Source: Chlorogloeopsis fritschii PCC 6912
GTDB taxonomy: Bacteria > Cyanobacteriota > Cyanobacteriia > Cyanobacteriales > Nostocaceae
DNA: 64,000 bases
Direction of reading: 5' to 3'
Assembly (NCBI RefSeq): GCF_000317285.1
Contig: NZ_AJLN01000149.1
Location: forward strand, 1-64,000
This document shows positions 8,938 through 18,906 of this stretch, one piece after another (position 1 is the first letter of the stretch; each line of letters begins with the position of its first letter). A program made the position numbers and the translations under genes. The notes under the pieces are model-generated. The model searched no databases and was not told where the DNA came from. It worked only from the letters and a program-made list of their open reading frames with translations.

Positions 8938-11541
8938 TCAAAACTCCACCGAAACTGTTCCTAATACAGTAAACGGCGCACCAGGAACTAAGTAAAAGCT
9001 TTGAGATTCATAATACTCAGTATCAAACAGGTTTTTAAAGTTGAGAGCAGCCTGCCAATTATTACGGCGATAAAACAGACTAGCATCAGTTCTGACAAAA
9101 GAAGGAATTTTAATGGTATTCGGGAGAGTAGCTTCCCGTTCACCAACGTAGACAAGTCCTAATCCAAATCCCAAACCTTGCAAATTACCTTGCTGAAATT
9201 CATAGGTTGTCCACAGGCTAGCACTGTTATAAGGCACAGCTTGTAAGCGATTGTCAACCAGATCTAACTCGTTATCTTCACTAACATAGGCATCTGTATA
9301 GGCATAGGTAGCAATCACTTTCCATCCCGGTAGAATTTCACCTGTGATATCTAATTCTACACCACGACTTTTCTGCTCTCCTGTCTGAATGCTAAAATCA
9401 GGATCTTCAGGATCTGTAGTTAGTACATTTTGTTTAGTGATGTCAAAAAATGCCAAAGTAGCCGAGAGTCTTTTGTCAAAAAATTCCTGCTTAACACCAA
9501 CCTCAAATTGTTCCCCAGTTTCAGGCTTAAATTGTTCACCTGTGCGACTGCGCCCAAAAATCTGGGGATTAAATGAATTTGTCCAACTTGCATAAAGTGA
9601 GGTGGTATCTGTGGGTTGATAAACAATACCGACTCGTGGGGAAAATTTAGAATCTGAGGTTCTTATATCAAAAGCATTTTCTGCTAGGTCTTTGTAGTAA
9701 GAATCTACCCAATCAAAGCGACCACCTGCTAAAAGTTTTAGATTAGGTAAAAGTTCAATCAGATCCTGTACATATAGTGCCACGTTCCTACCGCCATACT
9801 CCTCAAAGAAAGACCGCTCAAAGGTTCCTGGCGTAGCACCATACACCGGATTAAAGATATCTATTCCTGCTATAGGAGCTTCAAAAAAGTCGTAAGCAAA
9901 TCTGTAGTTAGCTAGCTCTGCTCCGAACAGAACATTATGACGGATGGAGCCTGTATTAAATTTGCCGCTGACTTCAGTTTGCAAGGAAATGTTTTCCTGT
10001 TCTTCATCTGTTGTTGCAGCTACCCGTGGAAGTGTCCTGCCATCTTCTTCCAAAAAAGGTTCGGAGAAATTAGAGTTGCGTGCTATTGCAGTTTTTCCGT
10101 TGGTACTAGTGACGTTAAAACCCTGCCGAATTTTCCAGTCATTACTGAATTGATGCTCGAAGTTGTATGTTAATACGTTAGATCTGAACTCAGCATCGTT
10201 AACATCAGGTTCTCCTAAAAATCGGCTGATAGGAATGTCAAAAAATACCTCTCCTGGTGGTAAGCCTCTATCAAAGGTATAATCATACTTTTGGTATTCA
10301 TACTCAAAAGTCATGCTGGTTCGCGGCCCAATATTTAAGGTAATTACCGGAGAGATAAAGAAGCTTTCGCTTTCATTAAAGTCCCGAAAACTACCAGCAT
10401 TTTCGTAAGCAGCATTTAACCGATAAAGTACTGATTTATCCTCAGTTAGAGGCCCGGTAATATCAATTGTCGGACGATAAAAGTCGTAACTTCCAGCAGT
10501 AAAACTTCCCCGATAAAAAGGTTCTGGCAAAGGTTTCTTGGTTATTGTATTGACAACACCACCAGGGTTAATAGCACTTCCGTAAAGTACTGATGCAGGG
10601 CCTTTAAGAAACTCGACCCGCTCGATATTGGCAACATCGCGAGGACTGGTAAAACCAAAATCTTGAAATCCGTTGCGGAGGGCTTGAAAACCTGATTCAA
10701 ACCCACGAATAAAGTAACCTTGAGAAGATAGCCCGCCATAGCCTGATTGCTGTTGTACACCACTAACGTTGTCAGCTAGCTCATTCAGGCGCACTACTTG
10801 ACGATCTTCTATCACTTGTCTGGGGATCACCTGCACAGATGCAGGAATGTCACGCAGTGGAGCATCAATTTTTGTTGCAGTTGATGATTCTTCTACGCGA
10901 TACCCGTCTTGCTCACCTGTTACCACCAATTCAATTGGCTCATCATCAGCTTCAGAAGTTGGTTCGTCGGGTTGGACTTCACTAGGTTGCTCTGGTTGAG
11001 GCGTTTCTTGTGCTTCCGGTTGCTGCTGTGGTTTAGTGGCAACAACTGGTGTAAATGCAAAAATTAAACCCTCATCACTGTCAAATAACTCTGCGCTTGG
11101 TAAACCTCCTTCACCTGTTACTGTCACCCTAATAACATTGGCACTAGCTTGAGTGACACTGACAGATACAATTCCTGGTGCTGGATTATTTAAGTTAAAA
11201 GGTTTACCTTCAGGTAGAGCTAGCACTGCGTTGGGTATATCTGCTATAAAACTATTCCCTTGGTTGTTATTAACTGTTTTGAGTGCTTCTGCGTTCGCAC
11301 TTTCTAAAATAACTTCAATGCCTTTATCTGTAGAATTAACTTTAACACCTGTTACTTTAGTAACTGAAATATCATTACCTTGCACAAGCAATTGCGCCGC
11401 GCTGGTAGAGTAAGATTCATGATGGTTTAAATTAGAGATTTTTGCTACCCGCGTTCCTGCATAGGCTGGTTGTACCAAGGTGCTAATCACCGCTAATGCT
11501 AATCCTAACGAACGTATCTCATTCATGAATCCGGGCTTCAT
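8938..11541 (-). CDS. TonB-dependent siderophore receptor with AMIN domain
   Basis: About 867 residues from ATG 11541, which is preceded by AAGGAG; the GTG 66 bp further upstream lacks such a site. A signal peptide (SLGLALAVISTLVQPAYAG) is followed by an AMIN domain (about 40-170), as in many cyanobacterial receptors. A Pro/Glu-rich linker comes next, then the plug (from about IDAPLRDIPASVQVIP, around 230, to 330), and a 22-strand barrel ending in SVEF with the terminal Phe expected for outer-membrane insertion. It imports ferric siderophore using TonB energy. It is divergent from the synthase operon and heads the uptake genes, so iron control of both sides is expected. Confidence 0.92.
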   Translation of the reverse strand: MKPGFMNEIRSLGLALAVISTLVQPAYAGTRVAKISNLNHHESYSTSAAQLLVQGNDISVTKVTGVKVNSTDKGIEVILESANAEALKTVNNNQGNSFIADIPNAVLALPEGKPFNLNNPAPGIVSVSVTQASANVIRVTVTGEGGLPSAELFDSDEGLIFAFTPVVATKPQQQPEAQETPQPEQPSEVQPDEPTSEADDEPIELVVTGEQDGYRVEESSTATKIDAPLRDIPASVQVIPRQVIEDRQVVRLNELADNVSGVQQQSGYGGLSSQGYFIRGFESGFQALRNGFQDFGFTSPRDVANIERVEFLKGPASVLYGSAINPGGVVNTITKKPLPEPFYRGSFTAGSYDFYRPTIDITGPLTEDKSVLYRLNAAYENAGSFRDFNESESFFISPVITLNIGPRTSMTFEYEYQKYDYTFDRGLPPGEVFFDIPISRFLGEPDVNDAEFRSNVLTYNFEHQFSNDWKIRQGFNVTSTNGKTAIARNSNFSEPFLEEDGRTLPRVAATTDEEQENISLQTEVSGKFNTGSIRHNVLFGAELANYRFAYDFFEAPIAGIDIFNPVYGATPGTFERSFFEEYGGRNVALYVQDLIELLPNLKLLAGGRFDWVDSYYKDLAENAFDIRTSDSKFSPRVGIVYQPTDTTSLYASWTNSFNPQIFGRSRTGEQFKPETGEQFEVGVKQEFFDKRLSATLAFFDITKQNVLTTDPEDPDFSIQTGEQKSRGVELDITGEILPGWKVIATYAYTDAYVSEDNELDLVDNRLQAVPYNSASLWTTYEFQQGNLQGLGFGLGLVYVGEREATLPNTIKIPSFVRTDASLFYRRNNWQAALNFKNLFDTEYYESQSFYLVPGAPFTVLGTVSVEF

Positions 11542-12160
11542 TCTGATTGCTGCTCCTTGAACTTCACCTGCAATTAACAGACTTTTAACTAACGACTCTA
11601 GTTGCACCCTGATGCCGATCGCTCATGCCCAGCAAAAAACATCACGTCCGAAATTAACGACGCGATATTTTATCGATAATACTTGGCACTATATTTCAAA
11701 ACCTTTTCAAGTGTTATCTGCAAAATAATTGCAGCTAACTCTCAAACTATTAGGAAAGATTATCATAAACTTTTCGCGTGAACAAGCATTTAACGAAACT
11801 TCGTATTCTAGAAGTTTCACTACTGTGGTGTGTGTAATGCGTAGTGCTCAATAATTTCCGAGCATCTTATAGTAAGCTCTAAATTAGAACTAAATAATAT
11901 GAGCTTTTGTCATCTGTCCTAAGATAGTTTCTATTAAAATTTATTTTGGCGTACAAGCTGATAAGACTTATTGATTAATATTTGCTTGCTATCTGAGCAA
12001 AGTTGCTTTAGTCTATTACAAGTAATTGCAACTAAATGGCAATAAACTAGATTTGATAGCAAAAAGCCATTAACCTTTGTCTAGCTTCTAAGAGAAAGCG
12101 CTAAGGCTTGAGAACCCAGAATTTTTGTGTGTGCATGTTTTGAAAGTGCAATGACTCAAG
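11542..12160. promoter_or_regulatory. Divergent control region between receptor and synthase operons
   Basis: A 619-bp AT-rich spacer separates the minus-strand uptake genes from the plus-strand NRPS/PKS genes. No credible gene is present. It holds the receptor ribosome site (AAGGAG on the minus strand, 11553-11558), a short dyad CGATA-ttt-TATCG near 11662-11674, TGCAA-n5-TTGCA near 11719-11733, the strong dyad at 11795-11818, and AGTTGC...GCAACT at 12001-12033. No sequence matches a Fur box well by eye. Confidence 0.6.
11795..11818. promoter_or_regulatory. Perfect 8-8-8 inverted repeat, candidate operator
   Basis: GAAACTTC (11795-11802) and GAAGTTTC (11811-11818) are exact reverse complements separated by 8 bases. 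The centre-to-centre distance of 16 bp is not far from one and a half helical turns. It lies between two divergent siderophore operons and no T-run follows, so an operator is more likely than a terminator. The binding protein is unknown. Confidence 0.5.
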
Positions 12161-15100
12161 ATGTTTAACGATTTAGAAGAAATTGTCGATAAATGTTCTA
12201 CTGTAGTGGAACTGCTGCGTTATAGGTCAGTAGAACAAGCAAACATCGAAGCTTTTACTTTTCTGCACGATGGAGAAGCACAACAGGCGACTCTAACCTA
12301 TCAAGAATTAGATCGACGTAGTAGAGCGATCGCTGCTCAACTCCAAATCTTAGGTTTAAGTGGAGAACGCGCCCTACTGCTTTACCCACCTGGAATAGAT
12401 TACTTACCTGCTTTCTTTGGTTGTCTGTATGCTGGGGTGGTAGCAGTTCCAGCTTATCCTCCACGCAACCGACGTAACACCCCCAGAATTTTGGCGATTT
12501 TACAAGATGCACAAGCGGCGGTAATCCTGACAACAACTGCCATCTTGTCTCAAGTGCAATCTTTACTGGCTGAGAAATTTGATATAGATAATATTCCTTG
12601 GCTCGCTACCGATAATCTCACCCCTCAGATAGAAGAAGCTTGGCAAGAGCCTTTCATCAATACAGAAACTCTGGCGTTTTTGCAATACACTTCTGGTTCT
12701 ACTGGCACACCCAAAGGTGTAATGCTAACTCATGGCAACCTGCTCCATAATGCTGCCGTGACTCGCCAATACATGGAACATTCTTCAAGTAGCAAGTTTG
12801 TAACTTGGCTCCCTGTCTATCATGACATGGGACTGATTGGCGGTGTACTACAACCTTTGTACGGTGGTTTTCCTTGTATTATGATGCCGCCAGCTGCTTT
12901 CCTCCAACGCCCCTACCGTTGGTTGCAGGCAATTTCCCGTTATAGAGGAACTACTAGTGGCGCTCCCAACTTTGCCTATGAACTGTGTATTGAAAAAATT
13001 ACCCCCGAACAACGCTCAACTCTAGATTTAAGCAGTTGGAGTGTGGCTTTTAATGGCGCTGAACCAATTCGCCAGGAAACCTTGGAGCGTTTTGCCTCTA
13101 CCTTTGCTGAATGTGGTTTTCGCCCAGAAGCCTTTTATCCTTGCTACGGCATGGCAGAAGCAACTTTGATGGTTTCTGGTAGTGTTAAGGCTGCTTTACC
13201 AACAACAAAAAAATTACAAAAAGTTGCATTAGAAAGCAATCATGTTGTTGAGGCAACTGGCGATCGCGAGAATTCAATTACATTAGTTGGGTGTGGTCGA
13301 AGTGTACCACAGCAGCAGATTGTCATTGCCAATCCAGAAACTTTAACTCGCTGCCAGCCTGGAGAAGTAGGGGAAATCTGGGTATCTGGGTTTAGTGTTG
13401 GCAAAGGCTATTGGAATCGCCCAGCCCAAACAGAAGAAACTTTCTATGCCTTCTTCAAAGACACGGGTGAAGGGCCTTTTCTCCGTACCGGTGATTTAGG
13501 CTTTTTAGATAATGGAGAAGTCTTTATTACTGGTAGAGCCAAGGATTTAATTATTATCCGCGGTCGCAACCTTTATCCGCAAGATATCGAACTCACTGCA
13601 GAACGTAGCCATTCTTCTTTGCGAACTGGTAGTAATGCAGCCTTTTGTATAGAAGTGAATCATGAAGAACAACTGGTAGTAGTACAAGAGTTAGAGTTTC
13701 GCGCCAAACCGAATTTAGAGGAAGTTACGGCTGCAATTCGTCAAGCAGTAGCAGAAGAACATGAAGTACAAGTTTATGGGGTGGTTCTGATTAAGCCAGG
13801 TACTATTCCCAAGACTTCTAGTGGAAAAATTCAACGTCGTGCTACCAAAGCAGAGTTTCTGGCTGGTGAACTAGAAGTAATCAGCAGCAGTATCACCGAA
13901 AGTATTAATTTTGTAGAAACTGAAAAGAATATTAATCTCGATCGCAAGACTCTCTTGGCGTTTACCCCGCACGAGGCTCTCCCACTGTTAGAGTCATATC
14001 TACTTGAGCAAGTCGCGCGAGTGTTGAAAATTACACCCTCGCAAATCGATCTCAAGCAGCCTTTAAGTAGCTTGGGATTAGATTCATTAAGAGTTTTTGA
14101 GTTAAAAAACCGAATTGAAAATCACCTAGAAATAGCTGTATCGATAGTAGAATTCTTTGAAGGTTTTAGTATCAAACAGTTAGCAACAAAAATACTGGCT
14201 GAAATTACAGCAGCAGGCGATCTAGTATCCGTACCCCTAGCTAAAGTCGAAAGCAGCAGCGACTTTCATCCTCTATCTTTTGCTCAACAGGGACTTTGGT
14301 TTATTCATCAGCTAGCTCCTAACACTCCTGCCTATAACATTCCTACTATTATTAATCTCACAGGACAGCTAAATATTGCTGCACTGACGCAAAGCCTGAA
14401 TGAAATTATCAGACGGCACGAAATCTTACGAACAAAGTTTGCGATCGCCAATGAACAACCTGTTCAGGTGATTGATCCTACTGTTAACTTCAACTTGTTA
14501 ATTGAAGATTTGCGGGAGTTATCAAAGGACGATATTGCAGTTGCAGCACAATGTCTCACAACAGAATTAGCTCAACATCAGTTTGATTTGTCCTGTCAAT
14601 CGTTATTGCGTGGTTTACTACTACGCTTGACAGATAATGAATACAAGTTGCTGATTACCTTCCACCATATAATTGCAGATGGCTGGTCTGTTGGGGTATT
14701 CATTCGAGAATTGGCTGCATTGTATGAGGCATTTGTCAATGGGGAACCTTCGCCACTTCCTGAGCTACCCATTCAGTATATAGATTTTGCCTATTGGCAA
14801 CGACAGTACTTACAACCAGAGCGCATCCAAACCCTTCTTACCTACTGGAAACAAAAGTTGGCGGGTAAGCTGCCTATATTGGATTTACCTTGCGACTATC
14901 CGCGATCGCCTGTACAAACCTTCAATGGTGCTAAAGTTCAACTATCTTTACCAAAAACCCTCACAGAAGCGTTAAAGCACCTAAGCCAGCAGGAAGGCGC
15001 AACTCTATTTATGACTCTGCTGGCGGCGTTCAAAACATTACTGTATCGCTACACAGGGCAAACAGATATCTTAGTGGGTTCGCCAGTTGCTAACCGTAAT

Positions 15101-17497
15101 GCGATCAAAACTGAACCATTGATCGGATTATTTGTCAATGTTTTAGTATTGCGTACAGATTTATCTGAACAACCCAGTTTTAGAGAATTACTCTCACGGG
15201 TGAAATCTACAGCTTTAGAAGCTTATGTTCATCAAGATTTACCTTTCGAGCAGTTAGTAGAGGAATTACAGCCGGAACGGGATTTGAGCCATCATCCGTT
15301 GTTTCAGGTAATGTTTGTTCTCCAGAATGTTCCACTACCAACTCCACAACTATCAGATATTTCTCTAACTTTCGCTGAAGGTGATAACGGCTCGGCTAAG
15401 TTCGATTTAACTGTGTTTATGGAAGATACAGAGCAAGGATTAGTCGCAACGCTGGAGTACAACACAGATTTGTTTAATGCCGATACCATTCATCGGATGC
15501 TGGGGCATTTCCAGACACTACTACAAGGTATAGTCTGCTATCCCAATATTGGGATAGCAGAATTGCCGTTGTTAACAGAATTTGAAAGACATCAGCTACT
15601 AGTTGAATGGAATAATACTCAGAAAAACTATCCGCAAAACCTGTGCATACACCAACTATTTGAGCAGCAAGTAGAACGCACGCCAGATGCGATCGCTCTC
15701 ATCTTTGACAATCAAAAACTTACCTACCGAGAGTTAAACGAGCGCGCTAACAAACTCGCCCATTATCTCAAAACTCTAGATGTGAAACCAGAAGTATTGG
15801 TTGGCATCTGTATGCAACGCTCTCTAGAGATGGTAATTGGGATATTGGCAATTATCAAAGCAGGTGGTGCTTATGTACCTTTAGATCCCACTTATCCAAA
15901 TGAGCGTTTAGCATTCATGTTGGCGGATGCTCAAGTGTCGGTACTGCTCGTACAACCACATTTAGTTGAAAAAATACCAACTCATCAAGCGCAAGTTGTT
16001 TGTACAGACAGTGAATGTCAACAGTTTGCTGTTTACAGCCCTGAAAACCCAATTAGTGAAGTTACACCAGAAAACCTAGCGTATGTAATTTACACTTCCG
16101 GTTCTACAGGAAAGCCCAAGGGTGCGATGAACACTCACAAGGGCTTGTGTAATCGCTTATTGTGGATGCAAGATACCTATCAACTCACAGCAACCGACAA
16201 AGTTTTACAGAAAACACCCTTCAGTTTTGATGTCTCAGTTTGGGAATTTTTCTGGCCGTTATTTACGGGTGCAAGTTTAGTTTTAGCTAAACCAGGTGGA
16301 CATCAAGATAGTAGGTATCTAGTTCAACTAATTACCCAAGAAAAAATTACTACACTGCACTTTGTTCCCTCAATGTTGCAAGTGTTTCTAGAAGAAAAAG
16401 AACTAGAGAAATGTGGTAGTATTAAACGAGTAATTTGTAGTGGTGAGGCGCTACCTTCTGACTTACAACAACGCTTCTTTGAACGATTAAACGCCGAGTT
16501 ACACAACCTTTACGGCCCAACAGAAGCGGCAATTGACGTAACTTTTTGGTCTTGTCAACCCAATAGTCATGATAAAATAGTTCCTATTGGTCGTCCAATT
16601 GCCAATACACAGATATATATCTTAGATAAGCATTTACAGCCCGTTCCCATTGGTGTAGGTGGTGAGTTACATATTGGTGGTTTAGGATTAGCTAGGGGCT
16701 ATTTAAATAAACCTGAATTGACCAAAGAAAAGTTTATTTCTAGCCCCTTTGAATTAGGAAAGTATTTGTACAAAACAGGTGATTTAGCACGCTATCGTCC
16801 CGATGGAAATATTGAGTATTTAGGAAGAATTGACCACCAAGTTAAAATTCGGGGTTTTCGCATTGAACTAGGAGAAATTGAAGCAGTATTAGGACAACAC
16901 CCACAAGTCCGAGAAACAGTAGTAGTAAATAGAGAAGATATACCAAAAAATCATCGCTTGGTAGCTTATGTAGTTACTCATTCACAAACTACATTTTCTG
17001 TACATGAATTACGCGATTATCTCAAAGAAAAGCTACCTGATTATATGGTGCCTTCTGCCTTTATTAAATTAGATAAATTACCATTAACACCCAATGGTAA
17101 AATAGACCGTAGTGCCTTACCTGCGACAGACATTCAACGCCCTGATTTAAAAGAGGTTTATGAAGCACCAAACTCTGAAGTAGAAAGAGCGATCGCCAAA
17201 ATTTGGTTAGAAATATTGCACCTAGAAAAAGTAGGCGTAAATGACAACTTTTTTGAATTGGGTGGCAATTCATTATTAATGGTTCAAGTTAATAACAAGC
17301 TAAGAGAAGTTCTGCACTGTGACATTTCAGTTGTAGAAATGTTTCAGAACCCAACTATTAAATCTTTGGCGAAGCATATAAACCCAAATGCAAGAGAAAC
17401 ATCTACTTTTGAATCTCTAAATCACCGCATTCAAAAGCAAAGAAAAGCTGTAAGTAGACAAAAAACTTTTATTCAGCAAAGGAGAAAGATTAAATAA
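12161..17497 (+). CDS. Loading NRPS: FAAL-ACP-C-A(Ser)-PCP
   Basis: This 1778-residue enzyme starts the chain. A fatty acyl-AMP ligase (1-560; YTSGSTGTPKG near 175) activates a fatty acid for the ACP (LGLDSL, Ser near 640). A condensation domain (700-1130; HHIIADGWS near 834) then joins it to an amino acid chosen by the A domain (1160-1640) and held on the PCP (LGGNSL, Ser1704). Pocket residues read in GrsA order are D-V-W-H-I-S-L-I-D, the pattern known for serine, so the product is acyl-Ser. The tail is strongly basic (QQRRKIK) and, like that of the other Ser module, precedes a PKS, so it is probably a docking tail. Acyl chain length cannot be read. Confidence 0.92.
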   Translation: MFNDLEEIVDKCSTVVELLRYRSVEQANIEAFTFLHDGEAQQATLTYQELDRRSRAIAAQLQILGLSGERALLLYPPGIDYLPAFFGCLYAGVVAVPAYPPRNRRNTPRILAILQDAQAAVILTTTAILSQVQSLLAEKFDIDNIPWLATDNLTPQIEEAWQEPFINTETLAFLQYTSGSTGTPKGVMLTHGNLLHNAAVTRQYMEHSSSSKFVTWLPVYHDMGLIGGVLQPLYGGFPCIMMPPAAFLQRPYRWLQAISRYRGTTSGAPNFAYELCIEKITPEQRSTLDLSSWSVAFNGAEPIRQETLERFASTFAECGFRPEAFYPCYGMAEATLMVSGSVKAALPTTKKLQKVALESNHVVEATGDRENSITLVGCGRSVPQQQIVIANPETLTRCQPGEVGEIWVSGFSVGKGYWNRPAQTEETFYAFFKDTGEGPFLRTGDLGFLDNGEVFITGRAKDLIIIRGRNLYPQDIELTAERSHSSLRTGSNAAFCIEVNHEEQLVVVQELEFRAKPNLEEVTAAIRQAVAEEHEVQVYGVVLIKPGTIPKTSSGKIQRRATKAEFLAGELEVISSSITESINFVETEKNINLDRKTLLAFTPHEALPLLESYLLEQVARVLKITPSQIDLKQPLSSLGLDSLRVFELKNRIENHLEIAVSIVEFFEGFSIKQLATKILAEITAAGDLVSVPLAKVESSSDFHPLSFAQQGLWFIHQLAPNTPAYNIPTIINLTGQLNIAALTQSLNEIIRRHEILRTKFAIANEQPVQVIDPTVNFNLLIEDLRELSKDDIAVAAQCLTTELAQHQFDLSCQSLLRGLLLRLTDNEYKLLITFHHIIADGWSVGVFIRELAALYEAFVNGEPSPLPELPIQYIDFAYWQRQYLQPERIQTLLTYWKQKLAGKLPILDLPCDYPRSPVQTFNGAKVQLSLPKTLTEALKHLSQQEGATLFMTLLAAFKTLLYRYTGQTDILVGSPVANRNAIKTEPLIGLFVNVLVLRTDLSEQPSFRELLSRVKSTALEAYVHQDLPFEQLVEELQPERDLSHHPLFQVMFVLQNVPLPTPQLSDISLTFAEGDNGSAKFDLTVFMEDTEQGLVATLEYNTDLFNADTIHRMLGHFQTLLQGIVCYPNIGIAELPLLTEFERHQLLVEWNNTQKNYPQNLCIHQLFEQQVERTPDAIALIFDNQKLTYRELNERANKLAHYLKTLDVKPEVLVGICMQRSLEMVIGILAIIKAGGAYVPLDPTYPNERLAFMLADAQVSVLLVQPHLVEKIPTHQAQVVCTDSECQQFAVYSPENPISEVTPENLAYVIYTSGSTGKPKGAMNTHKGLCNRLLWMQDTYQLTATDKVLQKTPFSFDVSVWEFFWPLFTGASLVLAKPGGHQDSRYLVQLITQEKITTLHFVPSMLQVFLEEKELEKCGSIKRVICSGEALPSDLQQRFFERLNAELHNLYGPTEAAIDVTFWSCQPNSHDKIVPIGRPIANTQIYILDKHLQPVPIGVGGELHIGGLGLARGYLNKPELTKEKFISSPFELGKYLYKTGDLARYRPDGNIEYLGRIDHQVKIRGFRIELGEIEAVLGQHPQVRETVVVNREDIPKNHRLVAYVVTHSQTTFSVHELRDYLKEKLPDYMVPSAFIKLDKLPLTPNGKIDRSALPATDIQRPDLKEVYEAPNSEVERAIAKIWLEILHLEKVGVNDNFFELGGNSLLMVQVNNKLREVLHCDISVVEMFQNPTIKSLAKHINPNARETSTFESLNHRIQKQRKAVSRQKTFIQQRRKIK

Positions 17498-17566
17498 TAA
17501 CTAAAAAGTAATACAACATCACGAGCTGGTAAAAGCATTTTTATATCAAGGAACTTTACAATAATC

Positions 17567-18856
17567 ATGAACATTACTCTTCTAACATGGGGTTCATACG
17601 GTGATGTTTTGCCTTATGTGGCATTTGCTTTAGAATTGCAACGGAATGGTCATGTAGTGCAGTTTGTAACTACACCGGATTTTCAAGAACTCATTACTCA
17701 AAGAGGGATTAAATTCAAACCTTTAGATTGCAAAACGTGGGATATTGATTACTCAATTTTTCCAGATTTTGAAGCCTTATCTATAGACTATGGTTGTGGT
17801 TGTCATCAAAATCCATTTGTAATTTCACGCTTTTTTAATCGGATACTTATACCTTTCAAAGATAGCTTTTTGCCTATCATCTATGATGTTTGCAAAGGCT
17901 CTGAAGCAATAATTTTTTCACCTTCCGCTTTTCCTGCCTATGATGTTGTTGAGAAACTAGGTATTCCAAGTTGTGTAGCAAGTGTAGTACCAATGCACCC
18001 AACACGTGCTTTTCCAAACCACTTCACGCCAAGTAGTTTGGGTTTGGGTTCTACTTACAATTGGTTCAGCCATATTTTCTTTCATCAATTATTTTGGCAA
18101 TATACTCGGCAGCCTATCAATCAGTGGCGACAGGAAATGTTGAATTTACCGCCGATTTCACTCTTTTCCTATCCACTAAAACGAATGAACCAACAAAAAC
18201 TGCCATTCTTATATGGTTATAGTTCTGCTTTTTTGCCAAAACCAACAGATTGGCCAGATTGGACACATATCACTGGCTACTGGTTTCTCGATCCTGTTGA
18301 AACTTGGCAGCCGCCAGTTGATCTGATCAAATTTCTGGCTTCTGGCCCTCCACCAGTTTATATCGGTTTCACCTCCAAAGGTGGTTGGGAACCACAATAT
18401 GTAAGGCAGATAGTTTTGGAAGCACTAGCAATTTCTGGGCACAGAGGTATCTTACTTAAGGACGAAGATGTTAGCAATCAGATCGATTTACCAGATAACA
18501 TTTTTCAAATTGAATGGGTGCCTTTTGAGTGGCTGTTTCCCCGGATGTCAGCAGTAGTACATCATGGCGGATGCGGTACAAACGCTTATGCTTTAAGTGC
18601 CGGGGTTCCTTCTATTATTATCCCCAACAATTATGACAATTTTCTCTGGGCAAATCGAGCAGCGGAGTTAGGTTTAGGATTGCCACCAATCCACAGAAAG
18701 GAACTGTCAGCCACAACTTTAGCAGCAGCTATTACAACTGTCATTAATGACAAGAATATGCAAGCAAAAGCAACTGATATGGCTAAACAAATTCAAGCAG
18801 AGAATGGTGTAAAATATGCAGTTGAAGTTTTTAATTCTTATCTAAACTCTTATTAA
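17567..18856 (+). CDS. GT1-type glycosyltransferase
   Basis: The 429-residue protein has the GT-B layout of the UGT/MGT family. The N-terminal half begins with LTWGSYGDVLPYVAFALEL, where the acceptor binds. The C-terminal half carries the nucleotide-sugar motif HHGGCGTNAYALSAGVP (about 327-343), followed by NYDNFLWANRAAELGLG. It probably adds a sugar to a hydroxyl of the lipopeptide, for example on a Ser side chain or a hydroxylated acyl chain. It sits 69 bp after the loading NRPS and 50 bp before the TauD gene, within the operon. The sugar donor and site cannot be read from sequence. Confidence 0.85.
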   Translation: MNITLLTWGSYGDVLPYVAFALELQRNGHVVQFVTTPDFQELITQRGIKFKPLDCKTWDIDYSIFPDFEALSIDYGCGCHQNPFVISRFFNRILIPFKDSFLPIIYDVCKGSEAIIFSPSAFPAYDVVEKLGIPSCVASVVPMHPTRAFPNHFTPSSLGLGSTYNWFSHIFFHQLFWQYTRQPINQWRQEMLNLPPISLFSYPLKRMNQQKLPFLYGYSSAFLPKPTDWPDWTHITGYWFLDPVETWQPPVDLIKFLASGPPPVYIGFTSKGGWEPQYVRQIVLEALAISGHRGILLKDEDVSNQIDLPDNIFQIEWVPFEWLFPRMSAVVHHGGCGTNAYALSAGVPSIIIPNNYDNFLWANRAAELGLGLPPIHRKELSATTLAAAITTVINDKNMQAKATDMAKQIQAENGVKYAVEVFNSYLNSY

Positions 18857-18906
18857 AAATAAGATTTATAACAAGTATATAAAATATCAAAATCAAGGTT
18901 AAATAT

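Noticed and set aside
11542-11607. GTG start adding 22 residues to the TonB receptor
   Set aside because: AAGGAG precedes ATG 11541, and the signal peptide fits better from that start.
11755-11775. Fur box around ATTATCATAA
   Set aside because: Only one half resembles the consensus; by eye the full 19-bp match is poor.
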